A stretch of 64,000 nucleotides of DNA, from positions 1 to 64,000 of the forward strand of contig QKAF01000093.1 in assembly GCA_003246455.1 (NCBI GenBank), read 5' to 3'. Positions 15,367 to 22,982 of the stretch are shown piece by piece. The translations under genes and the position numbers were made by a program. Source of the stretch: Bacteroidota bacterium. Lineage in GTDB: Bacteria > Bacteroidota > Ignavibacteria > SZUA-365. Position 1 is the stretch's first letter; each line of letters opens with the position of its first letter. The notes under the pieces are model-generated. The model searched no databases. It had not been told where the DNA came from and saw only the letters and a program-made list of their open reading frames with translations.

Positions 15367-17364
15367 CTAGTTCACGTAAATCGCTTCGAAATTGCAGTTC
15401 ACGCGGCACTGATCGCAGCGGATGCATTTATCGTCGATGATGTAATGCGCCTTCTTCTTCTCGCCGACGATGGCCTGCTCCGGACACTTGCGTGCGCACA
15501 CGCCGCAGCCGTTGCACCGGTCGGTGTCGATGTGGAAGGTGAGCAGCTCGCGGCACGCGCCGGCGGGGCAGACACGCTCGTACAGATGCGCCTCATACTC
15601 GTCGCGGAAATAGTGCAGCGTGCTCAGGACCGGGTTCGCCGCGGTCTGACCGAGACCGCAGAGCGACGTGTCCTGAATCACCGAAGCCAGGCGTTCGAGA
15701 TAGACCATGCCCTGGAAGCGCAGCAGCGCGTCTTCCTGTGTGTTCTCGTCGCGATGGCTGCGCGTCAGGCGTTCGAGGATTTCAAGCAGTCGAAGCGTCC
15801 CCTCGCGGCAGGGAATGCACTTGCCGCAGGACTCCGACTGGATGAAGGTCATGAAATACTTGGCGAGATCGACCATGCAGGTGTCCTGGTCCATGACCAC
15901 CAGTCCGCCGGAACCCATCATGGCCCCGACTTCCTTGAGACTTTCATAGTCGACCGGCGTATCGATCACCTGTTCCGGCAGCGCGCCGCCGGAGGGACCG
16001 CCGATCTGCACCGCCTTGAACGTTTTGCCGTCGGGGATGCCGCCGCCGATATCGAAAATGATCTCGCGCAGCGTGGTGCCCATCGGCACCTCGACAAGTC
16101 CGACATTGCAGACGTTGCCCGAAAGCGCGAATATCTTCGTGCCTTTGGAGGTCTGCGTTCCGATCGCGGCGTACCACTCCGGCGAGTTCTTGAATATCGT
16201 CGAGACGTTCGCATACGTCTCGACATTATTGATCACGGTCGGTTTGCCGAAAAGGCCCGAGACCGCGGGGAACGGCGGACGCGGGCGCGGCATGCCCCGC
16301 CTGCCTTCGATCGAATGAATCAGCGCGGTTTCCTCACCGCAGACAAAGGCGCCGGCGCCTTTCTTGATGCGCATGTCAAAGGAGAAACCGCTGCCGAGAA
16401 TATTCCGTCCGAGCAAACCGTATGCCCGGGCCTCCTGCAGCGTCTTTTCGAGCCGGCGGATCGCAAGCGGATATTCCGCCCTGCAGTAGATATACCCGTA
16501 TGTGGCCCCGATCGCGTAGGCGGCAATGATCATGCCTTCGACCACGCGATGCGGATCGCCTTCGAGAAGCGCGCGGTCCATGAACGCCCCGGGATCGCCT
16601 TCATCGGCGTTGCAGATGAGGTATTTTTTGTCCGCTTTCTGATCGTGCGCGAACTGCCACTTCTTGCCTGTCGGGAATCCGCCGCCGCCGCGTCCGCGCA
16701 GTCCGGCGGTAAGAACATCGTCAATGACGTTCTGGGATGACCGTGACAGCAGCACCCGCGACAGACCGGCATACCCGCCGCGCGCGAGGTACTGATCGAT
16801 GCTCTCCGGATCGATCACACCGCAGTTTTCGAGATTGATCTTCTTCTGCTTGCGGAAAAAGCTGTCCTCGGCGAGCAGCGGCATGCCGCTCCAATCGGGG
16901 GCACCGTCGAGGCTGTAGAGCCCGAGCAGTTTGTCCTCGATCACCTCGCCGCCGATAAGCGTCCGCTCCACGAGAGCGGGGACGTCGCGCAGCGTCACCT
17001 GCGCATAGCTGATGCGCGGACGACCCGGCAGCTTGATGTCAACGATCACTTCACGGGCGCAATACCCGACACAGCCGACTGGGATAACGGAAACGTACAG
17101 ATCCCGCGCCTGGGCTTCCGCCAGGATTGCGTCGTGGATCTGCTGGGCGCCGTTGGCGAGGCCGCAGGTCCCCATGCCCACCAGGACGACCGGCACGTCG
17201 TGCTCGATCATCAGCAGGGCGCGTTTGTAGTGCTCGAGCCTGTGCGCGCTCTCGTCCGAACACGCGCACTGCTGGCCGAGCTGCACGCAGTCGACGAAAC
17301 GAGGACACGGTTTCTCCGCGCAGTGCCAGCACTGCTCGAAGCAGTTTTGACTAAATGCATTCAT
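15367..17364 (-). CDS. hydB: NADH-binding diaphorase subunit HydB (NuoF-like)
   Basis: 665 residues. Domains in order: a cysteine-rich N-terminal segment (Cys 8, 12, 15, 20, 26, 33, 35); a thioredoxin-like [2Fe-2S]-type region (VVLVGMGTCGLANGAQQ, VGCVGYCAREVIVD); the NuoF core with the FMN/NADH glycine loop GLRGRGGGGFPTGKKW (about 231) and NADEGDPGAFMDRALLEGDP; the N3-type cluster SCGKCIPCREGTLR (about 511); and a C-terminal two-cluster ferredoxin (CNGCGVCARKCP, CIRCDQCRVNC). It oxidises or reduces NAD(H) through FMN and passes electrons to HydA. It overlaps hydC by 14 bases and ends 15 bases before hydA, so one transcript is expected. Confidence 0.95.
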   Translation of the reverse strand: MNAFSQNCFEQCWHCAEKPCPRFVDCVQLGQQCACSDESAHRLEHYKRALLMIEHDVPVVLVGMGTCGLANGAQQIHDAILAEAQARDLYVSVIPVGCVGYCAREVIVDIKLPGRPRISYAQVTLRDVPALVERTLIGGEVIEDKLLGLYSLDGAPDWSGMPLLAEDSFFRKQKKINLENCGVIDPESIDQYLARGGYAGLSRVLLSRSSQNVIDDVLTAGLRGRGGGGFPTGKKWQFAHDQKADKKYLICNADEGDPGAFMDRALLEGDPHRVVEGMIIAAYAIGATYGYIYCRAEYPLAIRRLEKTLQEARAYGLLGRNILGSGFSFDMRIKKGAGAFVCGEETALIHSIEGRRGMPRPRPPFPAVSGLFGKPTVINNVETYANVSTIFKNSPEWYAAIGTQTSKGTKIFALSGNVCNVGLVEVPMGTTLREIIFDIGGGIPDGKTFKAVQIGGPSGGALPEQVIDTPVDYESLKEVGAMMGSGGLVVMDQDTCMVDLAKYFMTFIQSESCGKCIPCREGTLRLLEILERLTRSHRDENTQEDALLRFQGMVYLERLASVIQDTSLCGLGQTAANPVLSTLHYFRDEYEAHLYERVCPAGACRELLTFHIDTDRCNGCGVCARKCPEQAIVGEKKKAHYIIDDKCIRCDQCRVNCNFEAIYVN

Positions 17365-17848
17365 CGGCCACCTCGCTTTCTTTTCCCTGGCGCTGGTACG
17401 ATTTCAGCACTTTCTGCAGCGACTTGGTGGTCAGTCCTCCGTGGAATTCGTCGTTGACCGCGATCACCGGGGCGATGCTGCATGCACCGATACAGGCGAC
17501 GGTCTCGATGGTGAACAGAAGATCCTTGCTGGTCTGTCCGGCTTTGATGCCGAGCTCGTTTTCGAGCGTGGTGAGAATGTTAAGGGAGCCCTTGACATGG
17601 CAGGCCGTGCCGCGGCATACCTTGATCACGTACTTGCCGAGGGGCTGGAATCGGAACTGGTTGTAAAACGTCGCGACGCCATACACACGCGAGACCGGAA
17701 TGTCCACGTGCCGTGCGACTTTCTGCATTTCGAAATCCGGAAGGTATCCGAAATGCTCCTGAACTTCCTGCAGCATGTCGATCAGACAGGAAGCATCCCC
17801 AAGGGGGAATTTCCCGTAGATCTGCTGCGTGCTGTCCTGAATCTGCAT
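17351..17848 (-). CDS. hydC: [2Fe-2S] thioredoxin-like subunit HydC (NuoE-like)
   Basis: 165 residues. An N-terminal helical part (LIDMLQEVQEHFGYLPDFEMQKVARHV, then YGVATFYNQFRF) and a C-terminal thioredoxin-like [2Fe-2S] domain with the four ligands in CRGTACH and CIGACSIAP, as in NuoE. It is the third subunit of the trimeric NAD-dependent [FeFe]-hydrogenase, contacting HydB. First gene of the hydCBA operon, with a promoter and a palindrome immediately upstream. Confidence 0.95.
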   Translation of the reverse strand: MQIQDSTQQIYGKFPLGDASCLIDMLQEVQEHFGYLPDFEMQKVARHVDIPVSRVYGVATFYNQFRFQPLGKYVIKVCRGTACHVKGSLNILTTLENELGIKAGQTSKDLLFTIETVACIGACSIAPVIAVNDEFHGGLTTKSLQKVLKSYQRQGKESEVADECI

Positions 17849-17877
17849 GATACTTCTCTTGTTGAACCTACATCGTA

Positions 17878-17895
17878 TCGAGAATTATTTCTCGA
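17878..17895. promoter_or_regulatory. Palindromic operator in the hydCBA leader (Rex-like layout)
   Basis: Arms TCGAGAA and TTCTCGA separated by TTAT: a perfect 7-4-7 inverted repeat, starting about 30 bases upstream of hydC. It lies just downstream of the -10 element at 17909-17914, where a repressor would block transcription. The redox repressor Rex binds the same 7-4-7 layout (GAA-N4-TTC core), but the outer bases here differ from the usual TTGTGAA. Confidence 0.5.
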
Positions 17896-17908
17896 ATACT
17901 CAGTCACA

Positions 17909-17938
17909 AATATATCATGCCCGAAAGACGCGGATCAA
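17909..17938 (-). promoter_or_regulatory. Promoter of the hydCBA operon
   Basis: Minus strand: TTGATC (17938-17933), 18-base spacer, TATATT (17914-17909), extended to TATATTTG. The predicted start near 17902 gives a leader of about 55 bases containing the palindrome. Confidence 0.5.
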
Positions 17939-18189
17939 GGATAATCGGTAAATTTTTCACGATTTTTCGCTTGCTTTTCTCCCAATCCCTCTATGTTGCT
18001 GGTTTTTCAATCAGCAAGCGATGCGGTATTTCAGGGCTGCAAGCGGCGAAATCTCCCTGAAAAAAAAGCTCCCTCCCACCCGTTCGACAAATCCCTCCGA
18101 AAATCGTCCTCCCCCGCCCCCGGGGTCCCTCACACCCTGCAAAGACCTCCCTCCTCCGCCCCCAGCGACACCCTTGCACTATCCGGGTA
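17939..18189. other. Non-coding stretch between hydC promoter and small membrane protein gene
   Basis: No gene seen. From about 18070 to 18180 the plus strand is almost pure pyrimidine with C-runs. The minus strand of 18111-18137 has four runs of at least three G within 27 bases, a G-quadruplex-type pattern. Smaller inverted repeats occur at 17996-18017 (TTGCTG/CAGCAA) and about 18034-18067 (TTTCAGGG/CCCTGAAA), neither with a terminator T-run. Confidence 0.6.
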
Positions 18190-18399
18190 TCAGGCGATCG
18201 GCAGTCCGAGAAAGCTGCCCCAGAGGGATGACACCTCGGAAGGAGCGGCTTTCACGGAAATATCACTGGCGTAGCCGATGAACGAGATCATCCAGCCAAC
18301 GAGAAAGACGCCCAGGAGAATGAGGAGTCCGACAAACACCTTGAGGAGGAACGAAAGCTTCTCCTCTCTTCGATTCAGGTCTTCAATTGATGTCATCAT
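18190..18399 (-). CDS. Small single-span membrane protein
   Basis: 69 residues: a charged N-terminus (SIEDLNRREEKLS), one long hydrophobic segment of about 25 residues (VFVGLLILLGVFLVGWMISF), then a short exported or cytoplasmic tail. An AGAGAG sequence precedes the ATG pair. I do not recognise a family. The charge pattern and clear membrane helix favour a real gene over a chance frame, but length makes this uncertain. Confidence 0.5.
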   Translation of the reverse strand: MMTSIEDLNRREEKLSFLLKVFVGLLILLGVFLVGWMISFIGYASDISVKAAPSEVSSLWGSFLGLPIA

Positions 18400-18550
18400 C
18401 GCTCTCTTTTCAAAGTGCCGGGGTGCGGTAGTTCCAGGTCGACTTACCGTAGGAACCGCACCCCGGTCCCCCAGTGGACATTCATACCTATTAATAGAGC
18501 CACTTCACTGCCTGTGGCCAAAATGTTTTTCATTTTTTCCTGGAATTCAT

Positions 18551-18587
18551 AAAAAAAATGGCGCGAACCGCAATTCGCGCCATTTTG
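18551..18587 (-). terminator. Rho-independent terminator after the S8 protease gene (minus strand)
   Basis: 13-base perfect arms AAAATGGCGCGAA/TTCGCGCCATTTT with a 6-base loop. On the minus strand it ends in a run of eight T, about 30 bases past the protease stop. Confidence 0.92.
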
Positions 18588-18616
18588 GCAGTCTTTCTGC
18601 CAGAAATCGGGATTAT

Positions 18617-21600
18617 TTACCGGATGATACGGATCGGAATCACGAGCGGAGAGGCGGATTGACCGGACATCCTGATGAAATATGCGCCCGGCGCCATTGC
18701 CGGAAGGAAAAACGACTGCTGCTGCCTTCCGGCGGGAAGATCCGTGCTGCCGAGCCGCATGACAAAGCGGCCGCGGAGGTCGTAGAGGTCGAAGCGCGTT
18801 TCTCCTGGCGCGGAAAGCGAAAAATCGACGGTCAGAGCCTGTCCCGTGCGCAGGGGCTGCGGGGCGACGGCATGCAGCCTCACATCGCCGGCGACGGGGG
18901 CCGGTCCGTGCGCCGCGGTGATGTCGATCGGGCGGATAAGGGATGTCCAGCGGTCCCGGGCATGCGGAACGGCATCGGTCACCTCGCGGATGCTCTCCCC
19001 GGCAATGAGCGCGAATCCGGCCACCAGGGTGTCTCCCGGCTGCAGATCGACCGGACCGGAGGAAATCACCTGCGATACGTCCGTCACATCCGTCACGGGC
19101 ATGACGGTGCCGAGGGCGAGCGCTTTCCATTTTTCCGCCTTGGTGAACCCGTTGTAAATCCCGATCCTGAGCGTGTCGTCCATGTCTCGATTGTTGATAC
19201 CCCAGTAATTCACGCCGAACTCGGAGGAAAGAGGCAGCACCCCGACAACGACCGGGGTGCGGGGCGAGCCGGTCGTATCGAGTGCAATGGCCATTTTCAG
19301 TGAATCGTTGTACAGCGCGATATCCGTCTGGGAATTCGTGCCGATGTCCCAGTCGAAAAAGAGTCCGGCGTGCATCTGCTCCTGGACGTTCGTCGAAACG
19401 TTGGCGATGTCGTAGCGGAGGAACACGATGTTGCGGGTTTCGTCATCGGTGAATGCATAACTGTGCTGCGTCACGTCGGTCTGCACGCGGTAGGACAGCG
19501 GCGCGTTCGCATCCTCGAAATGGCCGAATCCCTGCTGATCCGCCACGGGTCCCGGTGTCACGATGGAATACAGCTGCTCTCCCGCGAAGTCGTCGCTCTG
19601 CTGGCCGCCGTCGGTACGCGCGACGTCGACAACGAACGGCATCTGGTTGATCACGGCGCCGAGAAGGAACGCTCCTTCGAAGAGAATATTCTCGCTTCCC
19701 CTGTAGCGGAAGCCGGACCCGAGCACGCCGTCCATGTCGTCGAAACCGACATTCCCGTCATTGGTGAGGGTCACGCGGATGTCGTTGATGTCGTGATCCC
19801 GGTAGCTGGGCTGCTGCACGAAGAATACGCCGCCCTGATCATGATACTCCCCGTCCTCGATCGTGAAAATCAGGTCCACCACGTCGTTTGGGGCATACTC
19901 GTCGGAGAGTTCGATGATGAAGGGATCGGCATCATTGGCGACTTCTCCGAAGGTAGGGATGCTGCCGGCGTGAAAACTCCCCTGGATGACATTCAGACGC
20001 GGATTCGATGACGAAAGCGTGATCATGGCGTCGGTGGTCGGCTCCAGCGTGTTGCGCCAGCGCATGGTGACGACCAGCTGTTCATGCTGATCCGGGAAGC
20101 CGTCTCCATTCCCGTAGAGGGAATCCGAAAGCGACCAGTCGACGAGGCTGACGGCGGGGGAACGCTCAGTGAGCGCGCGGTAGGCGTTGATGCGCCCCCT
20201 GCCGATTTTCGTCCGCAGACGGGATGCCTGCAGGCTGTCGATCGGATCGCAGGTCACGCGGATCTGCTCGAAAATCTGTTCGGGCCCATATTCCGGGTGG
20301 ATGCTTTTCACCAGCGCGGCCAGTCCCGCGACCAGCGGCGAGGCCATGGAGGTTCCCGTCGCCTTCACGTAGGTCGACGGTGTGGTAATGGAGCAGCTGA
20401 GAATGTCGGTGCCGGGCGCGGAAACATCCACCCAGGGACCGTACGTCGAACTGGGATTCACCTTGTCGGCACTGTTGGTATTGGCCACGCAGAGCACGTT
20501 CGGGTACGCACCGGGCGTGTGCACGCTTTCCGATCCGCTGTTCCCCGCCGCCACGACGACGATCGCGCCTTTCGATATCGCATAGTCGATGCGTTCCTTC
20601 TGACTCTCGAGATAGCCGGGACCGCCCCAGCTGCAGTTGATCACGTCGGCGCCGTTGTCAGCGGCATACACGATGCCGTCATAACCGCGGATGATGGACG
20701 GAGCGTAAACGTCGGAGCCGCACTTGACCGCCATGATGCGGCAGTGCATGGCGAGCCCCGCCACGCCCTTGCCGTTGTCACCGCGCGCGGCCGCGATCCC
20801 TGCGACATGGGTCCCGTGAAAATGTCCCTTGGTCGTCGGCGTCGGATCCCCGTCGTAATAGGTGCCCCCGTTGAGCAGACTGTTCCCGACGAAGTCGATG
20901 CCGATAACATCATCGATATAGCCGTTGCCGTCGTTGTCGATGCTGTCGATATCCGCCGGAGTAAACACGCCGTCGTGGTCGATATCCTCGAGCGGATTGA
21001 CCCAGATGTTTTCCCGCAGGTCTTCATGGTTCCACAGAACGCCGCTGTCGACGATGCCGATGACGACCGTGCTGTCACCCGTCGTGATATCCCAGGCCCG
21101 CTCCGCCTCTATGAGCGCGTGCTGATACTGCTCATCGAAGCGCGGGTCATCCGGCGTGAAATCGAGGTACTGCACGATTTCCGGTTCGGCGTATTCGACG
21201 TCGGGGAGCGCGGCGAATGCCCGGGCGACCTCGAGCGGATTGACCGCCGCGTCGAATTCGATGCGATACATGCGCTGCAGTGCGATCTCCGACCCGTCGG
21301 CACGGAAGCGCGTCGCATGCGATGGATACATCTGCGTCATCGTTCGCACACCGTACTGCGCCAGCAGCGGCTGCACCGCGCTGACACCCACTGCGTGCTT
21401 CTGGAGCTGCTGCTCTCTCTCCCGCACGAACTTGACGATGACCGATCCGGGAACGAACTCGGCATCGGAGGGAATCTGATCGAGAAGACTGCGCGCAGAC
21501 GTCGCGGCGGGCATCTTCGATGGCCCTGATTTTCCGTCACCGCCGATATGCTGCGGGGCGGCGGCGGTAAGCAGGGCAGCGGGGACGAGCAGAAATACGC

Positions 21601-21625
21601 AGATAAGGATAGCGAATTGCTTCAT
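18617..21625 (-). CDS. Secreted subtilisin-like serine protease (S8) with T9SS-type C-terminal domain
   Basis: 1002 residues from ATG 21625 (GGAG site; signal LICVFLLVPAALLTAAA). A propeptide-like region (VPGSVIVKF...VEYAEPE) precedes the S8 catalytic domain with Asp in IGIVDSGVLWNHEDL, His in GHFHGTHVAGIAA, oxyanion Asn in VVVAAGNSGS and Ser in ATGTSMASPLVAG. Between Asp and His is a calcium-binding type insertion (DIDHDGVFTPADIDSIDNDG) common in this family. Beta-rich domains follow. The last 80 residues look like a type A sorting domain (FDLYDLRGRFVMRL ... PGAYFIRMSG ... IPIRIIR). It is likely exported through the outer membrane and released or attached at the surface as a peptidase. Confidence 0.93.
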   Translation of the reverse strand: MKQFAILICVFLLVPAALLTAAAPQHIGGDGKSGPSKMPAATSARSLLDQIPSDAEFVPGSVIVKFVREREQQLQKHAVGVSAVQPLLAQYGVRTMTQMYPSHATRFRADGSEIALQRMYRIEFDAAVNPLEVARAFAALPDVEYAEPEIVQYLDFTPDDPRFDEQYQHALIEAERAWDITTGDSTVVIGIVDSGVLWNHEDLRENIWVNPLEDIDHDGVFTPADIDSIDNDGNGYIDDVIGIDFVGNSLLNGGTYYDGDPTPTTKGHFHGTHVAGIAAARGDNGKGVAGLAMHCRIMAVKCGSDVYAPSIIRGYDGIVYAADNGADVINCSWGGPGYLESQKERIDYAISKGAIVVVAAGNSGSESVHTPGAYPNVLCVANTNSADKVNPSSTYGPWVDVSAPGTDILSCSITTPSTYVKATGTSMASPLVAGLAALVKSIHPEYGPEQIFEQIRVTCDPIDSLQASRLRTKIGRGRINAYRALTERSPAVSLVDWSLSDSLYGNGDGFPDQHEQLVVTMRWRNTLEPTTDAMITLSSSNPRLNVIQGSFHAGSIPTFGEVANDADPFIIELSDEYAPNDVVDLIFTIEDGEYHDQGGVFFVQQPSYRDHDINDIRVTLTNDGNVGFDDMDGVLGSGFRYRGSENILFEGAFLLGAVINQMPFVVDVARTDGGQQSDDFAGEQLYSIVTPGPVADQQGFGHFEDANAPLSYRVQTDVTQHSYAFTDDETRNIVFLRYDIANVSTNVQEQMHAGLFFDWDIGTNSQTDIALYNDSLKMAIALDTTGSPRTPVVVGVLPLSSEFGVNYWGINNRDMDDTLRIGIYNGFTKAEKWKALALGTVMPVTDVTDVSQVISSGPVDLQPGDTLVAGFALIAGESIREVTDAVPHARDRWTSLIRPIDITAAHGPAPVAGDVRLHAVAPQPLRTGQALTVDFSLSAPGETRFDLYDLRGRFVMRLGSTDLPAGRQQQSFFLPAMAPGAYFIRMSGQSASPLVIPIRIIR

Positions 21626-21732
21626 GGGAGCTCCATGCGATGTTGGCCGGGGAGGAAAGACAGGCGAGATTCTGTCAGGTGCGGAATACCGGAGCAATCG
21701 GTATAATATTGAAACCGTCATCGGGAATATAC

Positions 21733-21760
21733 AAAAACCCCGGCAATCTGCCGGGGTTTT
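21733..21760 (-). terminator. Rho-independent terminator after the Ig-like lipoprotein gene
   Basis: Arms CCCCGGCA/TGCCGGGG flanked by A and T runs, so it can act in both directions. A TATATT -10-like hexamer for the S8 gene lies immediately past it (21726-21731, minus strand). Confidence 0.85.
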
Positions 21761-21824
21761 CCATTGAAATGAACGCCGCTACGCGCCAGCCGCATGTCGC
21801 AGCGTCACGCGTTCCGGCCTCAGG

Positions 21825-22913
21825 TCAGTTCCACGACAGAAGCTCCTGCTGATCGCCGGGGACAGGGAACGAACCGATGATGGGAACGGTGATCGCACCC
21901 GATTCCTGCTGCAGCATGATCTGCCCCGACGGATCGTCGGAGAACCAGATATGCACGGGAACGGTGCTCTCGTTGCCGAGCATCTCGACCGTGACGCTGA
22001 TCAGCATCTCCCAGGTATAGATGTCCTTCCCGGCAACCGTGATGATATCACCTCTCTTGACGTATTTCCCCTTCATCGTGATGGTCGCGTTGATAAGACC
22101 GAACGGAATCAGGATGCCGCCCGCGGGCGTGATATCCCACTCGCCGCCGGGTTCGAGCGGATTTCCGTTCTGGTCGTTTACGCGGATCATATCGGTCCAG
22201 AACGGCTCAGGCAGCTCCGGGGCGTTGGGAAGGAAGCCCTGGTCGACGAGCGGTCGGGTAAAGCGCCGCACCATTTCGTTCGCGAGTCCGTACACCTGGA
22301 CGTTGTACTGCGCGTCGACGCGGGCAAGCATCGTATCGACGCGATTGATCAGCGCGTCGGTCGATATCATCCGGTACCAGCCCGTTTCGCCGCCGAGGCT
22401 TCCGCTTCCCGCTTCATAGCGTGAAACGTAATTCCGGCGCGTGCTCTCGTCCTTGATGTTCCCGTCGGTGAGATCCCAGCGATCGAAGGTGAACTGTGCG
22501 CCGTTCACGAACTGGAAGCGGAATGCGCCGGGGACCTTACGCTCGAAGCTGACCGTCGCGCGGTTGCTGGCATTGCCTGCGCTGTCATACGCTTTTGCGG
22601 TTATGGAATTGATCCCGCCGGGCAGCGCGGAAATATCGATGGTCGTCGTCCAGGGCTCCTGCGTCAGTGTCGCCACCGGCGAAAGATCCATATTCAGCGT
22701 CAATTCGATCTTCACGACTTTCTCATTGTCGGTCGCGGTCAGGCGCACCGCCAGCATATCGCCGGTAACCTGCTGATCGTTCACCGGCTCGATGAAAGCG
22801 ACATAGGGTTTCTCGGTGTCGCCGACGGGCGGCGTCACGCCGTCGTCATCGCTGTCGCAGGCAGCCAGTATCAGAATGGGCACGAGGAACAGCAGGAAAC
22901 GGAACTTCTTCAT
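21825..22913 (-). CDS. Lipoprotein with N-terminal bacterial Ig-like domain
   Basis: 362 residues. The lipobox (ILILAAC) is followed by an acidic tether (DSDDDG), then an Ig-like domain typical of surface proteins (PYVAFIEPVNDQQVTGDMLAVRLTATD, IDISALPGGINSITAKAYDSAGNAS), then about 240 residues of unrecognised sequence with hydrophobic strands (GGILIPFGLINATITMKG). A very good GAGGAGG site precedes ATG 22913. It lies 69 bases after the BNR gene on the same strand and may be co-transcribed with the two giant BNR proteins. Function unknown; outer-membrane surface location is inferred. Confidence 0.78.
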   Translation of the reverse strand: MKKFRFLLFLVPILILAACDSDDDGVTPPVGDTEKPYVAFIEPVNDQQVTGDMLAVRLTATDNEKVVKIELTLNMDLSPVATLTQEPWTTTIDISALPGGINSITAKAYDSAGNASNRATVSFERKVPGAFRFQFVNGAQFTFDRWDLTDGNIKDESTRRNYVSRYEAGSGSLGGETGWYRMISTDALINRVDTMLARVDAQYNVQVYGLANEMVRRFTRPLVDQGFLPNAPELPEPFWTDMIRVNDQNGNPLEPGGEWDITPAGGILIPFGLINATITMKGKYVKRGDIITVAGKDIYTWEMLISVTVEMLGNESTVPVHIWFSDDPSGQIMLQQESGAITVPIIGSFPVPGDQQELLSWN

Positions 22914-22982
22914 GTATACCTCCTCAGGAGTGAATGATCAGGTGATTACCAGATTCTTCCGTATGATGGGTGAGTCTTCAAT

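Noticed and set aside
14431-16740. Plus-strand open frame of 769 residues across hydA/hydB
   Set aside because: It is antisense to two unmistakable genes and composed of Arg/Ala/His-rich sequence typical of GC-rich shadow frames.
18034-18067. Terminator made by TTTCAGGG/CCCTGAAA
   Set aside because: On the plus strand it is followed by A; on the minus strand the T-run precedes rather than follows the stem.
21726-21731. Complete -35/-10 promoter for the S8 protease
   Set aside because: Only TATATT is convincing. The expected -35 position falls in the terminator stem, so I did not list a full promoter.
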